Shown here: positions 1 through 6,111 of the stretch, in pieces
How the letters are laid out: each line of letters begins with the position of its first letter
Numbering within the stretch: position 1 is the first letter of the stretch
Assembly: GCA_002352605.1 (NCBI GenBank)
Contig: DEIP01000168.1
Location: 1 to 6,216 of the forward strand
Direction: 5' to 3'
DNA length: 6,216 bases
Source of the DNA: Desulfobacteraceae bacterium UBA2771
GTDB lineage: Bacteria > Desulfobacterota > Desulfobacteria > Desulfobacterales > Desulfosarcinaceae
Notes under the pieces: model-generated
The model's database searches: none
What the model was told of the DNA's origin: nothing
Seen by the model: only the letters and a program-made list of their open reading frames with translations
Translations under genes and position numbers: made by a program

Positions 1-87
1 TTTTTGCGCGAGCCCTAAGCTTCATCCCCATCGAAAAAACTTCGGAGCAATAGGATCGCCGGCGGGTTGGCGGAAAAACATCGATGT
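1..87 (-). other. Downstream spacer with palindrome and possible start of a further minus-strand gene
   Basis: After the small cysteine protein ends there are 87 bases to the window edge. Reading the minus strand, an ATG at 31-29 (or the in-frame ATG at 25-23) opens a frame that stays open to the edge and would begin MGMKLRARAK. A basic start like this is plausible, but ten codons prove nothing and no clear Shine-Dalgarno sequence precedes either ATG. A 19-codon mini-ORF (minus strand 81-22) ends with its TGA overlapping the ATG at 25-23 as ATGA. A perfect 14-base palindrome lies at 76-89. No convincing terminator is visible: the T-run after the palindrome is only five bases and its stem would be short and AT-rich. 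Confidence 0.3.
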
Positions 88-291
88 TTAATTGGCCCGT
101 ATCACCATGCCGCCGGCTGAAACCAGCTCCTCCAATATTTCAAAGCGTTCATTCTGATCGTTTTCGATGGCGCAACGCAGGTTCAGGGCACACCGGTTCC
201 GGCAAATGAGATCGTGCTTTCGGTATCTGCCGAAACAGCCCAAGTACTGATCCAACGAGACCTCTATTTCTTTTTCCAGAATTATTGGCAA
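88..291 (-). CDS. Small four-cysteine protein of unknown function (67 aa, TTG start)
   Basis: I do not recognise a named family. The 67-residue product has four cysteines spaced C19-x10-C30-x3-C34-x5-C40, set in a basic, aromatic stretch (CFGRYRKHDLIC). An acidic helix-like C-terminal part follows (ERFEILEELV, about residues 49-57). The cysteine spacing would suit a small zinc or iron-sulfur site; that is inference. The chosen start is a TTG three bases beyond the suhB stop codon, because a GGAG element in the last suhB codons lies nine bases upstream and no ATG is available in frame. The tight spacing implies co-transcription and probably translational coupling with suhB. No signal peptide or membrane segment is visible, so it is probably cytoplasmic. 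A chance ORF is possible, but the cysteine pattern, spacing and ribosome binding site argue for a real gene. Confidence 0.65.
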   Translation of the reverse strand: MPIILEKEIEVSLDQYLGCFGRYRKHDLICRNRCALNLRCAIENDQNERFEILEELVSAGGMVIRAN

Positions 292-294
292 CTT

Positions 295-1068
295 CTATCT
301 CTCCAGTATGCTGAGAAGTTCATCATGTATGGCGCCGTTGGTGCTCACGATCTCATCACTGTCGATGGAATAGGGCGCACCCGAAAAAACCGTGGTTCGG
401 GCGCCGGCCTCCGTGGCCACCAGAAAACCGGCGGCCGTATCCCAGGGCTTGAGATGCTGCTCCCAGAAGCCGTCAAAGCGGCCGCTGGCCACATAGCAAA
501 GATCCAAGGCGGCCGACCCCAGTCGTCGGACTCCCTGGGTGGCGGTCAGACACCTGCCGAAACGCTCCATCAATTGATCGAATATGGTCGGGTGGTCATA
601 GGGGAAACCGGTGACCAGCAAACTGTCGGAAAGTGTTCGGATGGGGGAAACGGAAATGGGTGACGCGTTGAGTTGGGCACCCTTTCCCTTGACCCCCACG
701 AAAAGTTCGTTCAGAAGGGGGGCCAGGACGAACCCGGCCAGAATGTCATCGCCGACCGCAAAGGCGATGGATACGCAGAACAGCGGCAAGTTGTGGGCAA
801 AGTTGGTGGTGCCGTCCAGCGGATCGATGATCCAGCGACCGCCGTTGCCCGCATGGCTTCCACTCTCTTCGGCCAGTATGGCGTGATCGGGAAAAGCCTT
901 GGCGATCGTGGCGATGATGGCGGTCTCCGATCGAATGTCCGCTTCGGTGACCAGATCGATGGCCCCTTTTTTACGAACCGACCGCAGGTTGCCGAAATGT
1001 TCTTGGAGGACCTTGCCCCCATTTAAGGCCGCCGCGATTCCCACTTGTTTGATCTGTTCCATATCCAT
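295..1068 (-). CDS. suhB: Inositol-1-monophosphatase family protein (SuhB-like)
   Basis: This 257-residue protein has the usual length and all signatures of the Mg2+-dependent inositol monophosphatase family, which hydrolyses myo-inositol-1-phosphate and related sugar phosphates in the cytoplasm. Visible motifs are LAEESG (metal ligand E67), the family motif IDPLDGTTNF at 81-90 (ligands D82 and D85), GSAALDLCYVASGRFDGFWE at 184-203, and the second signature KPWDTAAGFLVATEAGA at 207-223 (ligand D210). E. coli SuhB also supports rRNA transcription antitermination; whether this one does cannot be read from sequence. The first ATG is at 1068 and another lies two codons later. Neither has a recognisable Shine-Dalgarno sequence, which is odd here because most neighbours have one. 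The gene is 60 bases downstream of hflX and may have its own promoter. Family assignment is firm; the substrate is not. Confidence 0.95.
   Translation of the reverse strand: MDMEQIKQVGIAAALNGGKVLQEHFGNLRSVRKKGAIDLVTEADIRSETAIIATIAKAFPDHAILAEESGSHAGNGGRWIIDPLDGTTNFAHNLPLFCVSIAFAVGDDILAGFVLAPLLNELFVGVKGKGAQLNASPISVSPIRTLSDSLLVTGFPYDHPTIFDQLMERFGRCLTATQGVRRLGSAALDLCYVASGRFDGFWEQHLKPWDTAAGFLVATEAGARTTVFSGAPYSIDSDEIVSTNGAIHDELLSILER
301..304 (-). promoter_or_regulatory. Ribosome binding site for the TTG-start small gene
   Basis: The minus strand reads GGAG here, inside the final codons of suhB and nine bases before the TTG at 291. It is the main support for translation of the small cysteine protein from a non-ATG start. 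Confidence 0.5.
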
Positions 1069-1079
1069 AGAAAAGAACG

Positions 1080-1107
1080 TCTACAAATTTTCAGCCCCTG
1101 CTGTCAA
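1080..1107 (-). promoter_or_regulatory. Possible sigma-70 promoter for suhB
   Basis: On the minus strand a perfect -35 hexamer TTGACA (1107-1102) is followed after 16 bases by a weak -10-like TGTAGA (1085-1080). A second TTGACA lies at 1119-1114, exactly 12 bp further upstream. If the proposed boxes are right, transcription would begin only about five bases before the suhB ATG, giving a nearly leaderless mRNA, consistent with the missing Shine-Dalgarno sequence. The -10 match is poor (three of six), so this is tentative. Confidence 0.3.
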
Positions 1108-1128
1108 CCGAATTGTCAATTGAAAATA

Positions 1129-2802
1129 TTAATTGCCCACCTTAGGGGCACGGCGTGCCGTTCCCCGACGATTGAAAAGGTGTTCCACGGCAGCTTCTAT
1201 CCTTTCGGATAACGGCTTCAATGTCGACCGGTCCAATGCGCTGATTGCGATTCCATCGAGGCGTCGAATCAGTGTATCGCGGTCTTCCGGGCTTATCAGA
1301 TCCGTCTTGTTGAGTACCCGGAATGTGGGAATACCGGAAAGATTGAGTTCGGCGAGAATGGTTTCCACGGCGCGGATCTGGTCCGGGTGGCGTGGATTGC
1401 CGATATCAATGATGTGCAGCAGCAGATCGGCATTTTCCAACTCTTCCAGCGTGGCTTTGAAGGCGGCCATCAGTTCTTTGGGCAGATCGCGGATAAATCC
1501 GACGGTATCGGTGATGATTACTTCGGTGTCGCGGGGAAACCGCAGGCGTCGGCTGGACGGGTCCAGGGTGGCGAACAGCTTGTTTTCGGCCAACACGCGG
1601 CTGTGGGTGAGCTGGTTGAGCAGTGTCGATTTGCCTGCGTTGGTGTAACCGATGACGGAGATGATGGGCAGGCCTTTTTTGCTCCGCCGGCTGCGTTGCT
1701 GGTTACGGTTTTTTTGTACGGTGGCCACGGCCTTTTCCAGGCGCCGGATTCGATCTCTGGCCCTTCTGCGGTTGATTTCCAGACGGGTTTCTCCCGGACC
1801 GCGTCCGCCGATACCACCGGTGAGCCGGGACATGGCCGTGTCCTTGGTGACCAGTCGGGGGAGGATGTATTTCAACTGGGCCAGTTCCACCTGCAGTTTG
1901 CCTTCCCGGGTCTGGGCCCGACGGGCAAAGATGTCCAGGATCAGTTGCGTCCGGTCGATCACCTTGACCTCCGTACGATCGGCGATGGAACGGATCTGGG
2001 ACGGATTGAGCTCCTGGTCGAAGACGATCAATGTGGCGCCCCGGTGAAGGGCCATGATGGAGAGTTCATCCAGTTTTCCTTTTCCCATGAGAAAACGGGG
2101 ATTGGCCTTTTTGCGCTGCTGCAGAACCGTATCGATAATGCTGATGTCGGCGGTGCGGGCCAGTTCCTTCAACTCCTCCAGTGAATCGATGGTATCTTGT
2201 CGCGGACCGGTAAAGATACTGACCAGCAGGGCGCGTTCAGCCCCCGGCGGACCGGTTGCATCGATTTTCTTTCGGGCCAATTCGGCTTCAAGGGCTTGGA
2301 TCAGGTCGATACAGCCGATTTCCGGACGGTAAGGCGGGATCGGATCCATGACCCGATAGGGTGTCGATTCACCGGCGCCGGGAAGAATATGGGCCCAGTG
2401 GATGGCTGCCGGCAAGCCGGCTGACGTCATGCTGACTACGGCCATGAGGTCCAGCCGCAACAGGGCCAGGTCGGTCAGGTCGTCCTGGGTCAGGGGTTGT
2501 TCGTCGTTCAGATGGGTGTGGACGCACCGGAGTCCACGCAGCCGGTCCGGTGCCAGCCGGTATTCCCGCAGGTCGGGGATCAGAATGCGGTCCACTTCAC
2601 CGGCCAACACCTGCGTAATTTTTCCACTGCGGTCGATGAGCAGGCCGATCTGGCGGCCGGTTTCTGCAGAAAGCGCGCACATGTCCCGGCACAGTTCGTG
2701 GGAGACGATGGACTGGGGCGGGATCCGTCGTCGGCCCAAATTGTCCAGACGCTTGATTTGGCTGGTTTTGAGCCCCAACAGGTTACCGAAGACCGGTTTC
2801 AT
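1129..2802 (-). CDS. hflX: GTPase HflX, long form with N-terminal extension
   Basis: This 557-residue HflX is a ribosome-associated GTPase; E. coli HflX splits stalled 70S ribosomes. E. coli HflX is about 426 residues, and the excess here is an N-terminal extension of about 190 residues. The HflX N-terminal domain spans about 191-280 and includes RFLMGKGKLDEL. A helical linker carries the hallmark GGIGGRGPGETRLE at 329-342. The G domain, about 377-545, has G1 GYTNAGKST (K391, S392), G2 T412 in ATLDP, G3 DTVGF (D432), G4 NKTD (498-501) and G5 SAL (521-523). The extension contains H95-T-H97-x7-T105-x2-D108, resembling the metal-binding motif of JAMM/MPN domains. The ATG overlaps the dnaB stop codon as ATGA and no strong Shine-Dalgarno sequence is seen, so translational coupling to dnaB is likely. 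The basic C-terminus (RRGTARRAPK) could contact rRNA; that is inference. Confidence 0.96.
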   Translation of the reverse strand: MKPVFGNLLGLKTSQIKRLDNLGRRRIPPQSIVSHELCRDMCALSAETGRQIGLLIDRSGKITQVLAGEVDRILIPDLREYRLAPDRLRGLRCVHTHLNDEQPLTQDDLTDLALLRLDLMAVVSMTSAGLPAAIHWAHILPGAGESTPYRVMDPIPPYRPEIGCIDLIQALEAELARKKIDATGPPGAERALLVSIFTGPRQDTIDSLEELKELARTADISIIDTVLQQRKKANPRFLMGKGKLDELSIMALHRGATLIVFDQELNPSQIRSIADRTEVKVIDRTQLILDIFARRAQTREGKLQVELAQLKYILPRLVTKDTAMSRLTGGIGGRGPGETRLEINRRRARDRIRRLEKAVATVQKNRNQQRSRRSKKGLPIISVIGYTNAGKSTLLNQLTHSRVLAENKLFATLDPSSRRLRFPRDTEVIITDTVGFIRDLPKELMAAFKATLEELENADLLLHIIDIGNPRHPDQIRAVETILAELNLSGIPTFRVLNKTDLISPEDRDTLIRRLDGIAISALDRSTLKPLSERIEAAVEHLFNRRGTARRAPKVGN

Positions 2803-4160
2803 TCCGCGGCCAGGTTTTCGAACCGGGTATAGGATTTCAAAAAGGCCAGGGGGGCTATGCCGGTGGGGCCGTTTCGTTGTTTGGCCAGAATGATTTCCGC
2901 CGTGCCCTGATTCGGATTGTTCTCCTCGCGGTTATAGACTTCATCCCGATAGATAAAGGCCACCAGGTCAGCATCCTGCTCTAGGGCACCGGACTCCCTC
3001 AAGTCGGACAATTGAGGGCGCTTGTCGCTTCTCTCCTCCAGTTTTCGGTTGAGCTGGGAAAGTGCAACTACCGGTATATTCAGTTCTTTGGCCAGAATTT
3101 TCAAAGAACGGGAGATGTCTGAGATTTCAAGATCGCGCCGTTCGGTGTTGGTGTTACCCCGCATGAGTTGAAGATAATCGATGATGACCATTCCCAGGCC
3201 TTTGTCCATTTTCATGCGCATGGATTTTGTCCGGATCGACGTGGTAGAAATATCCGGTGAGTCGTCGATAAAGAGGGGGGCTTCGGTTAGCCGGTCGGCG
3301 GCGTCGGTAATCCGGTTCCAGTCTTTCTGGTTCAAAAACCCGCTGCGGATGCGGGAGGAGTCGACCCGGGCCTCGGCGCACAGCATGCGCATGGATAGTT
3401 GTTCTTTGGACATTTCAAGGGAGAAAATGGCCACCGGCACCCCGCCCTCGATGGCGGCATTGCGGGCCATGTTCAGGGCTAATGCGGTTTTCCCCATGGC
3501 CGGGCGGGCGGCCAGGATGATCAGATCGGAGCTTTGAAATCCGGAGGTGAGGGCGTCCAGCTTCGAGAATCCGGTGGTGACGCCGGTGACCAGGGCCCGA
3601 TTGCCCTGTCGTTCCTCCAACGCGTCGATGTTGGCTTCGATAATTTGACTGAGGGGAGAAAAAGCCTGCTTGGTTTTTCCTTCGGAAAGCTCGAAAATGG
3701 CGCTCTGAGCAAACTCGATGACGCTTTCGACTTCTCCACGATCTTCAAAACAGCGATTGGAGATGGTGTTGGAACGCTCGATGAGGCGCCTCAAGATGGA
3801 CTTGTCGTGGATGATCCGCGCGTAGTGGTGTGCATTGACGGCTACGGGTACGGCATCCACCAGCCGGGCGAGGTAGGAGGCCCCACCGATCTTTTCCAGC
3901 TCGTCCTTTTCCCTGAGGATATTGCTCAACGTCACCAGATCCACCGGTTCGCTTTTGGCATAGAGCGTCTCGATGGCGGTAAAGATGATTTTATGGGCCG
4001 TTTTATAGAAATCGTCGGCATTCAGGATCTCGAGAATGTCGATGAGCGTGCTGTTATCAATCAGGATAGCGCTGAGAATCGACTCTTCCGCCTCAATACT
4101 CTGGGGCGGAAGTTTATGGAATGCGGGGTCTTTGGGTGCCGGATGCATGGTGTCGGGCAT
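2799..4160 (-). CDS. dnaB: Replicative DNA helicase DnaB
   Basis: This 453-residue protein is a complete hexameric 5'-3' replicative helicase of the DnaB family (E. coli about 471). The N-terminal domain, which binds primase in this family, begins at the typical KLPPQSIEAEESIL (16-29) and runs to about residue 160. The RecA-like motor follows, with Walker A ARPAMGKT at 218-225 (K224, T225), the catalytic glutamate in FSLEM (E249), Walker B VIIDYLQL (D328), the sensor glutamine in ALSQLNR (Q369), the conserved DLRESGALEQDAD at 387-399, and the arginine finger in KQRNG (R429). No intein or insertion interrupts it. The ATG at 4160 has an AGGTG eight bases upstream; an in-frame ATG four codons later is less well placed. 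It follows rplI by 180 bases, and its stop overlaps the hflX start. The rplI-dnaB adjacency is common across bacteria. Confidence 0.97.
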   Translation of the reverse strand: MPDTMHPAPKDPAFHKLPPQSIEAEESILSAILIDNSTLIDILEILNADDFYKTAHKIIFTAIETLYAKSEPVDLVTLSNILREKDELEKIGGASYLARLVDAVPVAVNAHHYARIIHDKSILRRLIERSNTISNRCFEDRGEVESVIEFAQSAIFELSEGKTKQAFSPLSQIIEANIDALEERQGNRALVTGVTTGFSKLDALTSGFQSSDLIILAARPAMGKTALALNMARNAAIEGGVPVAIFSLEMSKEQLSMRMLCAEARVDSSRIRSGFLNQKDWNRITDAADRLTEAPLFIDDSPDISTTSIRTKSMRMKMDKGLGMVIIDYLQLMRGNTNTERRDLEISDISRSLKILAKELNIPVVALSQLNRKLEERSDKRPQLSDLRESGALEQDADLVAFIYRDEVYNREENNPNQGTAEIILAKQRNGPTGIAPLAFLKSYTRFENLAAE

Positions 4161-4340
4161 GGCGTAACACCTGATTTAGGTATTTTCACGTTTTTTAAAA
4201 AAGCGGGTTGGAGATAACCAATACATTGAATTTCGTGCAAAACACTGGCGCCGACGGTTAGGAAATCGACCGGGAGCTCCTTGCCAGGTTGGCTCGAAAA
4301 CTCCCGGCGAGCCGGTTTATTTGAAACGCTCAATCTGTGA
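4161..4340 (-). other. Intergenic region between rplI and dnaB with inverted repeats and T6A6 tract
   Basis: This 180-base gap is the largest in the window. A 7-bp perfect inverted repeat CCGGGAG/CTCCCGG (4270-4276 with 4301-4307, 24-base spacer) interlocks with a 6-bp repeat GGCTCG/CGAGCC (4291-4296 with 4308-4313, 11-base spacer). Neither is followed by a T-run in the direction of transcription, so they are not classical terminators. A 12-base palindromic T6A6 tract lies at 4191-4202, about 31 bases upstream of the dnaB ATG. Promoter-like pairs can be forced, for example TTGCAC-17-TTATCT and TTGGTT-18-TAAAAA on the minus strand, but both are weak. A dnaB promoter or an mRNA processing site is plausible here but unproven. 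Confidence 0.4.
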
Positions 4341-4790
4341 TTACGCTTCCTCGGGAACGATGTCCACGGTGATTTCCGGCTTGACGCCCTGGTATACACG
4401 GATAGGGACCTTGAATGTGCCGATGGTTTTTATCGGTTCGTTGAGCAGCACCATCCGTTTTTCAACCTCGACACCTTGTTTCTTCAAGGCATCGATGATG
4501 TCTCGAATGGTCACGGATCCGTAAAGCTTGTCCCCCTCGTGGACTTTTGAGGCGATGGCCACCGTGACGGCTTCGAGACGGGTGGCCATCTCCTGGGCGA
4601 ACTCTTTTTCCTTTGCAATTTGCAGTTCGAATTTGGCCTTTTCCTGCTCTAGAAGCTTGCGCTGCTGGGCAGTGGCCGAAACGGCTTTGCCCTGGGGGAG
4701 CAGGTAGTTGCGGGCATACCCGTCCGCCACTGTGACTTCACTTCCGATGATGCCTAACGAACTGATGGTTTCCTTCAAAATGACTTTCAT
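4341..4790 (-). CDS. rplI: 50S ribosomal protein L9 (bL9)
   Basis: The 149-residue product has the standard length of bacterial L9, a 23S rRNA-binding protein at the base of the L1 stalk. The N-terminal domain starts MKVILKE and carries the L9 signature at 13-36, with G13, G16, G24-Y25, R27-N28-Y29-L30 and A36 visible. A long connecting helix rich in K, E and Q follows (about 41-75). The C-terminal rRNA-binding domain covers about 85-149 and includes KLYGSVTIRDI. The frame is open upstream to an ATG at 4886, but that would add 32 residues unlike L9 and overlap the preceding gene. The ATG at 4790 has an ideal GGAGGT five bases upstream and fits the family N-terminus exactly. It begins 31 bases after the DUF2232 gene ends and is surely in the same operon. 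Confidence 0.98.
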   Translation of the reverse strand: MKVILKETISSLGIIGSEVTVADGYARNYLLPQGKAVSATAQQRKLLEQEKAKFELQIAKEKEFAQEMATRLEAVTVAIASKVHEGDKLYGSVTIRDIIDALKKQGVEVEKRMVLLNEPIKTIGTFKVPIRVYQGVKPEITVDIVPEEA

Positions 4791-4795
4791 GCTTA

Positions 4796-4801
4796 ACCTC
4801 C
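4796..4801 (-). promoter_or_regulatory. Ribosome binding site that fixes the rplI start
   Basis: The minus strand reads GGAGGT five bases before the ATG at 4790. It decides between this start and the longer open frame beginning at 4886. Confidence 0.85.
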
Positions 4802-4821
4802 AAAAAAGTCCCGCCCGGATG

Positions 4822-5793
4822 TTACGTCGGCAGGTTCGGTTCACGCTTATTGGTGTCAATTTTTCTAAAATTGATCCACATGTCAAAAAGTCCGATGCAG
4901 ATGATTGCCAGCAGGAATAGTTGTTGAAACGCGATCATCATGTATAGTACCACCCGGATGGTCCGCGACAGTTTCTTTTTTTCAAAGTAAAAGGAGACAA
5001 TGGCGATGCCCTGGATGAAATAGATGGTCAGCAATACCAGTAGAACGTTAATGCCGATCAGTCGGATTTCCGTTACGGGCAGGAGCATGATCAGGCCACA
5101 GCCGATGAGAACCCAAACCAGGAGATCGGGCGCCTGCCAGCGGTTGAGACGGCCAAAATCCGGAAAATAAAGGCCGCGGCGCGCCATGATCGGCCGCACG
5201 GCAATTAAATTGGTCCAGGCCACAAACAGGATGGATGCAACCGCCAGTGACGGTAGTATCCGTACCAGCACGTATTGAATCTGGTCCAGAGAGCCGGAAA
5301 TGGTGTCGATGGTCTCTTTCGGAATACCAATCCCTTCATATAATTCGAGGGACAACGCCAGGTTTGTCTCGACGTATGCTGAAACCAGAGCAAATATACC
5401 CGTGCGGCTGGCGATACTGTAAATCAGGATGCCGATCAGGCCGGCCCCCAAGACCGTGCCACATGCGGCTGCGATGGTCATCTCCACGGACAACTTTTTT
5501 TCGAACATTTCGCTCATGGAAAAACCCAGGAACATGAGCCCTGAAAAAAAGAGAATGTCCATCGTAACGCCGCCAAAAACAAGGCCCATCACCGCGATGG
5601 CAGCCAGCGGAACAATCATGCCGAGGCGTCTGCCCAGTTTAGCCCGGTAATAAAGAACGGGCAGGGGAATGAACATGGAGAAGAGAAAGCCCAGCACCGG
5701 CATAAAGACCGATACGGAAAAAATGACAAGGGTGACCATCACGCCGGTAGCGATATCTTTCGATACTCCACTTTGAAATGGCAACGGCGCCAT
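4822..5793 (-). CDS. DUF2232/YybS-like integral membrane protein
   Basis: This 323-residue protein is strongly hydrophobic, with about eight predicted membrane segments near residues 15-47 (possibly two), 56-75, 76-95, 104-127, 176-200, 222-240, 243-267 and 279-305. The longest soluble stretch is about 128-175, between segments. The C-terminal GLFDMWINFRK and the location between rpsR and rplI match the DUF2232 (YybS-like) family, whose members sit in this ribosomal cluster in Deltaproteobacteria and Firmicutes. Its biochemical role is unknown to me; a transporter or energy-coupling type membrane component has been suggested by its general architecture only. There is no separate cleavable signal peptide. 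The ATG at 5793 has GGAG seven bases upstream. It follows rpsR by 51 bases and precedes rplI by 31, so it is co-transcribed with ribosomal proteins. The family call is from recall of fold style and context. Confidence 0.85.
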   Translation of the reverse strand: MAPLPFQSGVSKDIATGVMVTLVIFSVSVFMPVLGFLFSMFIPLPVLYYRAKLGRRLGMIVPLAAIAVMGLVFGGVTMDILFFSGLMFLGFSMSEMFEKKLSVEMTIAAACGTVLGAGLIGILIYSIASRTGIFALVSAYVETNLALSLELYEGIGIPKETIDTISGSLDQIQYVLVRILPSLAVASILFVAWTNLIAVRPIMARRGLYFPDFGRLNRWQAPDLLVWVLIGCGLIMLLPVTEIRLIGINVLLVLLTIYFIQGIAIVSFYFEKKKLSRTIRVVLYMMIAFQQLFLLAIICIGLFDMWINFRKIDTNKREPNLPT

Positions 5794-5844
5794 CCGTTTC
5801 TCCTGGAAAATAGGCGTTTTGTCCCGCCGGGTGAGCCTGCCGGG

Positions 5845-6108
5845 CTAAAAGTCGAAATTCCCCACGTAGGGCAGCAGGGCAATGGTCCGTGCACGTTTGA
5901 TAGCATGGGTCAGGGCCCGCTGGTGTTTGGCGCAGGCGCCCGAGATCCTTCGCGGAATGATCTTTCCCCGTTCGGTGGTGAAATATTTCAGCGTTTTTGG
6001 ATCTTTGTAATCGATGACAAGGCTCTGGTCTGCACAGAATCGGCAAACTTTACGCCGGTGGAAAATTCTTTTTTTCTTTCTTCTGGGGCGGGGTTTGGAA
6101 ACGGCCAT
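5845..6108 (-). CDS. rpsR: 30S ribosomal protein S18 (bS18), zinc-binding type
   Basis: The 87-residue basic protein is S18, which pairs with S6 on the platform of the small ribosomal subunit. It begins with a very basic tail (RPRRKKKR at 7-14) and contains family hallmarks YKDPKTLKYFTTERGKI (34-50) and RRISGACAKHQRAL (53-66). Cysteines C22 and C25 with C59 and H62 form a C-x2-C...C-x2-H set, so this is the zinc-ligand-bearing (C+) form of S18; many bacteria have the cysteine-free form. The ATG at 6108 lies three bases after the rpsF stop, and a GAGGAG at the end of rpsF serves as its ribosome binding site, implying coupled translation with S6. Confidence 0.98.
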   Translation of the reverse strand: MAVSKPRPRRKKKRIFHRRKVCRFCADQSLVIDYKDPKTLKYFTTERGKIIPRRISGACAKHQRALTHAIKRARTIALLPYVGNFDF

Positions 6109-6111
6109 ATC

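Noticed and set aside
22..81. 19-codon mini-ORF on the minus strand (MFFRQPAGDP...) ending in an ATGA overlap
   Set aside because: It has no Shine-Dalgarno sequence, is very short, and cannot be distinguished from chance; it is kept only as a note in the spacer entry.
214..663. 149-codon plus-strand open frame opposite suhB and the small gene
   Set aside because: It runs antisense through conserved suhB motifs; the Gly-rich translation has no family resemblance.
1387..2184. 265-codon open frame on the plus strand antisense to hflX
   Set aside because: It is wholly opposite a protein with complete HflX motifs. The translation is Gly/Asp/Gln-rich without recognisable domains, as expected from codon bias of the real strand.
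3534..4217. 227-codon open frame on the plus strand antisense to dnaB
   Set aside because: It lies opposite the intact dnaB coding region, has no recognisable domain, and is explained as a shadow frame.
4802..4821. T6 run between the DUF2232 gene and rplI as a terminator
   Set aside because: No stable stem precedes the run on the minus strand, and the 31-base gap within a ribosomal operon makes termination unlikely.
4791..4886. N-terminal extension of rplI by 32 residues to the upstream ATG
   Set aside because: The added residues do not resemble L9, overlap the DUF2232 gene, and bypass the perfect GGAGGT before the ATG at 4790.
5821..5844. GC-rich inverted repeat just after rpsR as a terminator
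   Set aside because: The CCCGGC/GGCGGG pairing has a mismatch, and ACAAAACG, not a T-run, follows it on the minus strand.
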